64,000 nucleotides of DNA from NCBI GenBank assembly GCA_036346405.1, contig CM070566.1, forward strand, positions 52,009,231-52,073,230. The letters run 5' to 3'. Positions 58,148-64,000 of the stretch are shown here, piece after piece. The stretch comes from Phyllostachys edulis (Eukaryota; Streptophyta; Magnoliopsida; Poales; Poaceae). Numbering within the stretch: the first letter of the stretch is position 1; each line of letters begins with the position of its first letter. A program made the position numbers and the translations under genes. Under the pieces are notes generated by a model that made no database searches, was not told where the DNA came from, and saw nothing but the letters and a program-made list of their open reading frames with translations.

Positions 58148-58780
58148 AGGCCTCTTCAAGGTAGCACAGCCCGAGTAGGAGGAAAATGCCCAGTGCTTTC
58201 ACGGCCCAAACAGGTCCCTGCGCTCTCCGTCGTCCTGATCGAATCGCCGTCGGCCGGCACAGACAATAATTGAAGGCCTTTGAGACTTTGACGACAAGTT
58301 ATTAGAACCTAAATGATCATAGCACATAATTTAGGAAAAAGGATTTGCGTCTATCGAGTACCGCAGGCACGGGGAGCCGAACCTTAGCCGCCGGCCACAA
58401 CTACGTGGTCCCTCCACCGTCAGAGCTAACTTTAGCTTTCAGAGTTCGGTTCGGAAATTCTACTCTGATAGGAATTCATATGGTTAGCGATCCGAATAGA
58501 ATTAGAGTTGGTTACAGGTTAGGTCCTAGCACCGACTTAAGCCGCTGTAAATAATTGGGTGTTGCGCCATTAATCGGCAGACTTTGATTTTTTTTTTTTT
58601 AGCTATTGCTATTGTGAGCTCTCTCTCTCGCTGCAAATTGAAGGCGTCTCAATTCGAATCATTCATCTTCGAGTGATTATCCTCCGTTGTTGCTCCTGTG
58701 TTTTCTCTGGATTTCGCTGGGGCGGTTATTTGTGAACAAGCCAATTGTATTTAACACGGTTGGTAACTAATTGAGAAGCG

Positions 58781-59323
58781 GTGTTGGTTAGCCTCCTCTT
58801 CGTCAATGTCACCACTCAAGTTATCGGATTACTCATACGATGGAAGATCAAGACCAAACTTGTATGTACGTATCTTAAGTTGAGGTGTGTGCATATCAAA
58901 GCCGGGTTGAAGGAAGAAACCAGCTCCAAGCAGTTCTGGTGCGTAGTAGCACCGAGAAGAACCATGAAACGACTTCAAGGGCACTGCCTGCGTAGTAGCA
59001 CCGAGAAGAACCATGACAACGACTTCAAGGGCACTGCCTGCATAGTAGCACCGAGAAGAACCATGAAAAAGAGCAAGAAGCGGATGGCCTCCATTGCCTG
59101 GTGTGGCTCAACTACAGTGCGAAAAACTGTACAAAAGGAGCAAAGAGAGGGGAGTAATGTACAGATGACCTGGGTGAGACCTGGAGGTGGGAAGGCAATG
59201 GAGGGGTGTCGCCCGATCGCACGGTTACCGGAGAGGCGCGAGACGCACTGGATCTGGTCGGAAAACACCGGACCCGATCTGCGCGGCCCGAGAGAAGTCG
59301 TCGCCGACGAGCACGCCCACTGA
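58781..59323 (+). CDS. Hypothetical ORF with internal 49-50 bp repeats
   Basis: A 180-codon open frame starts in the D2 block and runs into unique sequence. It contains 2.6 tandem copies of a 49-50 bp unit (GTAGTAGCACCGAGAAGAAC) at 58941-59070. Because 49 and 50 are not multiples of three, each copy is read in a different frame, which argues against a long-conserved protein. The C-terminal part is Arg/Glu/Gly-rich. No domain is recognised. In D1 the corresponding start region exists but is cut off at 17184. It may be a chance frame. Confidence 0.25.
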   Translation: MLVSLLFVNVTTQVIGLLIRWKIKTKLVCTYLKLRCVHIKAGLKEETSSKQFWCVVAPRRTMKRLQGHCLRSSTEKNHDNDFKGTACIVAPRRTMKKSKKRMASIAWCGSTTVRKTVQKEQREGSNVQMTWVRPGGGKAMEGCRPIARLPERRETHWIWSENTGPDLRGPREVVADEHAH

Positions 59324-59689
59324 CACCGCCGGCCACGCACAGACCAGAGCACGGATCGATCTAGGCCAACCCGGGAGAAGTCACTGCCGCCAAGCATGGC
59401 CTCCAACGCTGCTCAGCCTTGCGCAGACCAAGGTGCTCAAGCACGGGAGGAGCTGCCGCCAAGCTGGACACTAACACCGCCTACGGGCCTGACGCACCTC
59501 CAGCAACACCCACGGATGGAGAAACTTGTCCTCGCTAGAAAGAAAAAAAAGGCCTAATATACATCTATTAACAAGGAAATAGAAGTGTAGGACCCCCTCT
59601 TTGCTTGCCGCCGGAGAGAATCAGGTGACCGGAGTTAGGAGAAGGGGCCAGATAGGAGGAAAAGTGTGGTAGGAAGGGGGAGGCGGAGG
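59324..59689. other. Unassigned GC-rich to mixed sequence
   Basis: Contains short open frames on both strands without recognised domains. The last 100 bases are purine-rich and abut the hAT-like element. Confidence 0.4.
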
Positions 59690-60362
59690 TAGGGATGGAA
59701 AATGGTGAAGGATAATCCGTTTTATCCGATGTTCGTATTTGAGAAAATGCAAATGTGGTAAGTAAAATCCGCATCTGAATGAAAAATGAATACGAATACA
59801 GATACTATCCTTTTTTTTCCCGGATACGAATCCGAATGTGGTATGAGAAATGCCACCGAATACGAATACAGATAGTATTCGTATTCGAGTCAGCAACTCA
59901 ACATAGCACTCCCAAGCGGTCAAGCGCCCCAAGCCCATCTAAGTGAGTAGTGACCCATGGCCCATGTGGTGTGCTTGCCTACCTGGGCCGCTGGGCACCT
60001 CACGCCTAGCCGTCAGGTGTCTGGCTGGCGATGGGCACACACTCATCAAGCATTCGAAGATGGCGATGGCGCGCCGCCCTCACCTTGCCGCTAATCTGGT
60101 CGCTGCTCGCTAGTCTGCAGGCGCGCGAGAGGGCTACACTGCTACTAGAGTGCTAGTGCTTCGGGATTCTTTACTGTAGACGTGTAGTTATGTATATGTC
60201 ATATAAATTTGTTCTACTGAGATTTATCACAAAAGTTGTAGGATATTCGCATTCAACCGAATTAAGTACATTTTTTATTCGAATTCGTATTTGTTTTAAA
60301 AATATGGATTCATATTCGTATTCGAGACTATTCGATTTCTATTCGATCTGTTTCCATCCCTA
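59690..60362. mobile_element. Ac/Ds-like (hAT) non-autonomous element
   Basis: The ends are TAGGGATGGAAA and TTTCCATCCCTA, close to the Ac/Ds terminal repeat. Subterminal copies of GAATACGAATACAGATA and ATTCGTATTCGA are abundant, as in Ds-like elements. The flanking octamers GGCGGAGG and GGCGAAGT agree at six of eight positions, compatible with an aged 8 bp duplication. The 673 bp interior has no transposase. Its right flank is the gypsy gag remnant. Confidence 0.7.
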
Positions 60363-60479
60363 GGCGAAGTTTTAGATAGGAGAGGTCCCATCTGTCTTGA
60401 ATTGAATAGGTGTGAATTCTTGGTTTTTCTGTGCTCTTTGGTGTTCTGAGTTTTTCTGGCATTCTTTTGGCTCTTTGTC

Positions 60480-61860
60480 TCTGCTGAGCTTGATGACTTC
60501 CTTCCTGCGCCATTCTGCACTTGCGGTTGTCCTCTAATTATTTGCACTTATCCTCAAGGATCAAATCTTTGTTGAGCAATCAGGTTGACTTGCAATCCAG
60601 TATTCAGTCCTTTCAAAAAACAACTCTGGCGAGCCTTATCAGTGGCGACATCTTCCGCAGCATAGCGGGCAAGCTAAGAGAATTTATTGAGATAGTCGGT
60701 CACTAACATGCCTCCTTGTTTGAGGGCATGGAATTCATCATTCTTTAGATCAATAATTCCTTCTATCACATGACACTAGCGAAAGCTGTTGAAAACTCTT
60801 CCCAGGTAATGTCCTATGGCGTCTCATGTGCGCCACAGAAGTTTTCCCACCATTCGGCAGTAATGCCCTCTATCTGACGGGTGGCGTATAAAAGCTTCTC
60901 ACGATCACTGCATTGGGTGATCAGCAACTTCCTCTCGATGATATAAAGCCAATCATCGGCTTCAACTGGTGAGACATGCCTAGAAAAGGTGGGTGGGCGA
61001 GTTCTCATGAATTCCGCAAGCTTGGATGGTCCATGATGACTATGGTTGACTAGTGCTGCGTTGTTGTTGTTATTGTTCATATTTTGTATCTGATTCATCA
61101 TCGTGTACATCATCTTCATTTGAGCTACCATGAATGCTCCAAAATTCTGCAAATCAATTGGAGGTGCTTGCGACGGGACTGTTCCTGCTGGTGTCTGCTC
61201 GTTCTCTTCTGACCCAAGGGTTTCGGATCCACTAGCAGCAGCATGACGAGTCTGAATCATCTGGCGAATGCTCCATGGGTTAGATAAGGTAGCAAATACA
61301 AGACAAGTTAAGAACTAAATAAGGGGGTAGATTAAACCCAACAAACACAGCTTTAAGAAATCAACTGAAATAATTATATTAATAGAGGTCTTAGCATGGT
61401 TGCAACAAATGCCTAAGAGCCTTTGCAGCGCATACTCGCACACAAGAAAAACAAACGATCCTAACACACAAACTATTGCCTAAAGGGCGATACTCCTAAT
61501 CTTAAACTAACGCGGCTCAAACACACTGAGCCTCAACTGACTTAACCTAAAATTGAGCGATCTACTCGATGAGATAACCTTCACAGTCACGACGGTGCTC
61601 CGCCTCTTGTAGACTTGGGCGCATGGGCATCTCTCAAAACCGGTCTTGGTGCCCCGAGGCGTGCAGCGAGAACAGACGCCCCTAGTCACGAGCCTGCCGG
61701 CTCCAAAGTGCTTGAGCTCGCTAGCTCCTCGGCCTCTTCAGGTCTTCCTCTGGATCTTCTTCTTCACGGTCTTTCACGTCATGGTCTTCCTCATGCTCGT
61801 GCTGGCCGTAGATAGCTTCTTCTAATGTGGCGATCCTTTCTTCTGCCATATGCAAGGTCT
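60480..61860 (-). pseudogene. Ty3/gypsy gag (degenerate)
   Basis: On the minus strand an N-terminal coiled segment (MAEERIATLEEAIYGQHEHE, about 61850) is followed after stops by MIQTRHAAASGSE at 61260. Then come FGAFMVAQMKMMYTMMNQIQ with an Asn run, RTRPPTFSRHVSPVEADDWL, YATRQIEGITAEWWENF (the Retrotrans_gag core) and, past the stop, ITWEEFSTAF, VTDYLNKFS and LARYAAEDVATDKARQSCF, LKGLN. The order is typical of chromovirus-like grass gypsy gag. It ends near 60480 in a Gln/Lys-rich stretch; the zinc knuckle is not found before the hAT-like element. Pol does not follow on this strand. Confidence 0.87.
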
Positions 61861-61971
61861 CGTAGACGCACTCCAACTCTGTGGTGGCCAACTCTAGGGA
61901 TTCCTCCTAAGTAGTAGCGAAGTTAGGATCGGTGGCCTATCAATTGGAGTTGCCACCATCACTTTCAGATG

Positions 61972-62262
61972 TGCATGATGTATTCCATATTTCACAACTG
62001 AAGAAGTGCCTTCGCGTTTCAACTGAAGAAGTGCCTTCGCGTTTCAACTGAAGCAGCTAAGTTGGAAGAACTCGACTTGCAACCTGATCTTTCTTATCGG
62101 GAGCACCCGATTCGCATTCTTGAAGAAATGGAGTGCAAGACGAGAAATCGCAACATCAATTTCCTCAAAGTTCAATTGGAGTAACCATACTAAAGATGAG
62201 ACTACTTAGGAACGTGAAGACCTTATGCGAAGTGAATATCTAGATCTTTTTCCTTCTACTTG
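61972..62262 (+). pseudogene. Ty3/gypsy pol C-terminus (chromodomain-like tail)
   Basis: The last part of a gypsy integrase is readable on the plus strand: KKCLRVSTE-type text duplicated by a 25 bp tandem copy at about 62000-62050, LEELDLQPDLSYREHPIRIL and EEMECKTRNRNINFLKVQ. After a one-base frame change WSNHTKDETT and REDLMRSEYLDLFPST follow, ending in TGA near 62262. This KTRNR...VQWSNHT...W-ER pattern is the diagnostic tail just before the 3' LTR. The rest of pol is missing, and the neighbouring gag is on the other strand, so they are separate fragments or an inversion. Confidence 0.88.
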
Positions 62263-62472
62263 AAGTGCCTTCGAATCAAGAAAGAAAAGGTTAAGCAAAA
62301 CAATGGAAAGGAAAAAAGTAATGACCATCCCTTGTAACCTTATTAGGATGTCTTAGCACTATCTTTGAAAGAAATCAAGACAACAAATGTTGTATAATCT
62401 TGTAGAACCTTCCTATCCAAACTCCGACCTACCCAGATCTCGGGGGACGAGATCTTTTGTAAGGGGGGAGGT
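62263..62472 (+). other. Untranslated region and polypurine tract before the LTR
   Basis: Contains ACCCAGATCTCGGGGGACGA and then AAGGGGGGAGGTT at about 62460-62472, the polypurine tract adjoining the LTR. These are usual in grass gypsy elements. Confidence 0.8.
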
Positions 62473-63312
62473 TTGTCACATCCCCAAGTTAATAAAGAGG
62501 TTTACTATGCATCTCATAAGCATGCATCATTGTTTTCAAGCTTTTGTATAAATTATTGCACTTGAAAAATCTTGTGCAAGTCTTGAACCTACACTTAAAG
62601 AAGTGAACTCAAAAGAAAATTTAAACATGTGCTATTGAAACTCCTCTGGAAATAATTTATACAAATACTATAACAATTATTTTGAATCAAAATAATTTTT
62701 CCCAAATTTTTGGGATTATTTCCAAACCTTACAAAATTCAAACTCAGTCCAATAACCTATTTTGGTTGTGGATTTATTTTTGTACAAAATATTTTAGGAA
62801 CAGTAAGGTTTAATAATTTTTTGAGACACTAGACCTTCCCAGAAACACCTTTGATTTATTTCAGATTTTTAGGAATTTTATTCCTATTTTTAGTGGCCTA
62901 GTCAAAGTAGTTTGGTTTTCAAACTCAGTCAAATGAGTTTAACTAGAACCTTTAAGGACCATCCGATCTTAATCCTGCGGCTCGTATGCGTGGTCCGATC
63001 CGCACCAGTCCAGCCCAAAAACAACTAGGACCATTATGGACCGTCCGATGGAAAAGCAACGCCCCAGATCAGATGGGCCGTTCGGACCATCCGAACGCAC
63101 CATGCGTGTGGATCGTTCGATACAAAATCAACGCTCCAGATCAATTGGGTTGTTCGAACCGTCCGAAAGGCACGGCAAGTGTGGATCGTTGGATCTTAAT
63201 CCAACGGCTACGCACTCGGTGGATATTAGTCGTAGTACTCTTGACTTGTGCATGCATTTGGCATATATGTGTGTGCGTGCATATAATTAACAAGTTTATT
63301 AATCATACATAA
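62473..63312 (+). repeat. Gypsy LTR (3' end not resolved)
   Basis: Starts TGTCACATCCCCAAG directly after the polypurine tract. The interior includes two to three diverged copies of a unit with GATCxxATGGGCCGTTCGGAC-like and GGATCGTTCGAT sequence (62955-63215), common in such LTRs. The right end is not defined; no matching second LTR is in the window. Confidence 0.65.
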
Positions 63313-63355
63313 TTGGCCTGAACTAGTGATGCATCGGTTTTTAATTGTGCACAGG

Positions 63356-63593
63356 CATGCATGCAGCTTGCTTGCTGATGGCCGTGGAATGCGGAGTGCA
63401 GATTTGCCAGGAACCTACCGAACCCAAAATTTTACATCCTGGAAAGAAGCCTATTGCAGCAATAGGTTCAAATGCTGCTGCCCACCATAGGATCGATGTT
63501 GAAATTTACAAGGGTATGGCTAACTATTGCAGATTCAATAAACTTGTTAACTATATACTGTTACAAATTAATGAAGAATCAAGTTGCCTTTGA
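63356..63593 (+). other. Unidentified open stretch, possible exon
   Basis: An open frame with ECGVQICQEPTEPKILHPGK and IAAIGSNAAAHHRIDVEIYK follows an acceptor-like TTGTGCACAG and has a donor-like AAGG|GTATGG at about 63514. I do not recognise the protein. It could be an exon of a host gene, a captured fragment or a chance frame. Confidence 0.25.
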
Positions 63594-64000
63594 ACGAGAG
63601 ATATGTACGTGTGCTCTTGTGTCTTGTGTTAAGTTCGTCTTTCTTTAGTATCGCAATGGATGGATGAGATCAGTTATAAATAAAATAAAAATAAAATAGG
63701 AGAAAAAGAAAAGTTCGAAAGCCATGGCAAAATGAGAGGAAAAAAGGGTAGTAAACATTATAGAGTACGTACATACTACATCAACAGATCACGGTGACAA
63801 CACAGACCCATGGAGTTATGTTACTAAGTGGGGTACAAAACATTTACCTGATGTTTATAATTCCCGAATGAAAACATGCAGCGGAATCTTCTGCTGAATT
63901 TTTAGACAAAAAGGTATTCTCCCCAGCTTTATTAACCAAAGCCAGAGTCTTACAGCAAAGGATAGTATTCGACTGAAAAATCAAAAAACATCTTGAGTGT
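63594..64000. other. Right edge, no gene recognised
   Basis: AT-rich sequence with A-rich tracts. No ORF, TIR or repeat of other parts of the window was seen. Confidence 0.5.

Larger units (their letters stand above)
54454..58850 (+). repeat. Duplicated block D2
   Basis: Second copy of block D1 (15165-17184), on the same strand. Compared with D1 it contains an extra partial P segment (55030-55290), the copia fragment (55395-57060) and extra sequence at about 58190-58560. It ends with CGATGGAAGATCAAGACC, after which it continues as unique sequence where D1 is cut by the TIR element. It gives the uninterrupted version of the D1/TIR-element junction. Confidence 0.88.

Noticed and set aside
58190..58560. 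Extra segment in D2 relative to D1, flanked by GACTTTGA-like octamers, as a separate transposon
   Set aside because: No terminal inverted repeats were found, and the octamer match may be chance, so it is only noted as an insertion/deletion difference.

Overview
The window looks like repeat-dense nuclear DNA of a grass, most probably an Oryza genome (inference). The evidence is CACTA transposons with CACTACTACA ends, a Tat-type Ty3/gypsy element carrying an antisense accessory gene, microsatellite-flanked Micron-like MITEs, intron-containing genes with GT-AG splice sites and long (AT)n/(AC)n tracts. There is one confidently intact host gene, a three-exon tropinone-reductase-like short-chain dehydrogenase on the minus strand (20591-21637). 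Nearly everything else is transposon, transposon relic or duplicated non-coding DNA.

Layout. 1-2959: a fragment of an RNA polymerase V-like largest-subunit gene at the left edge, then LTR-like DNA. 2960-12219: CACTA-1, a 9.3 kb En/Spm element (TSD CAG) with a truncated TNP2 transposase and a decayed second gene combining a Transposase_24-like region and a Ulp1-like protease. 12220-18589: foldback elements, a Micron-like MITE in microsatellites, duplicated block D1 and a TIR element whose flanks do not match. 18590-21858: duplicated 3' flank of the reductase gene, a LINE remnant, then the reductase gene. 21868-27867: a 6000 bp Mutator-like element (TSD TTAATTAAG) that separates the reductase TATA box from its upstream DNA and carries a decayed plant-mobile-domain gene. 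28204-31635: a Helitron-like element, a Ty1/copia RT-RNase H remnant and half a Micron-like MITE.

31655-50188: a gypsy element of 18.5 kb (TSD CATAT) with gag-pol on the minus strand and a degenerate multi-exon gene on the plus strand. A 5.1 kb CACTA-2 (TSD ACC) is inserted between its gag and protease regions. 50189-54453: microsatellites, a second Micron-like MITE, and a foldback element of about 0.93 kb split by CACTA-3 (TSD TTG). 54454-58850: duplicated block D2, interrupted by a copia gag-protease fragment. 58851-64000: an unknown ORF with 49-50 bp repeats, an Ac/Ds-like element, a minus-strand gypsy gag, a plus-strand gypsy pol tail with its LTR, and one unidentified open stretch.

The window reads as nested insertions. 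CACTA-1 and CACTA-3 share subterminal repeats, and both carry a second copy of those repeats directly before a CTAGGGTTT-type leader, so they probably used the same transposition proteins. Most coding sequences are frameshifted or have in-frame stops. Boundaries stated with a matching target-site duplication are read directly; boundaries of decayed repeats are approximate.
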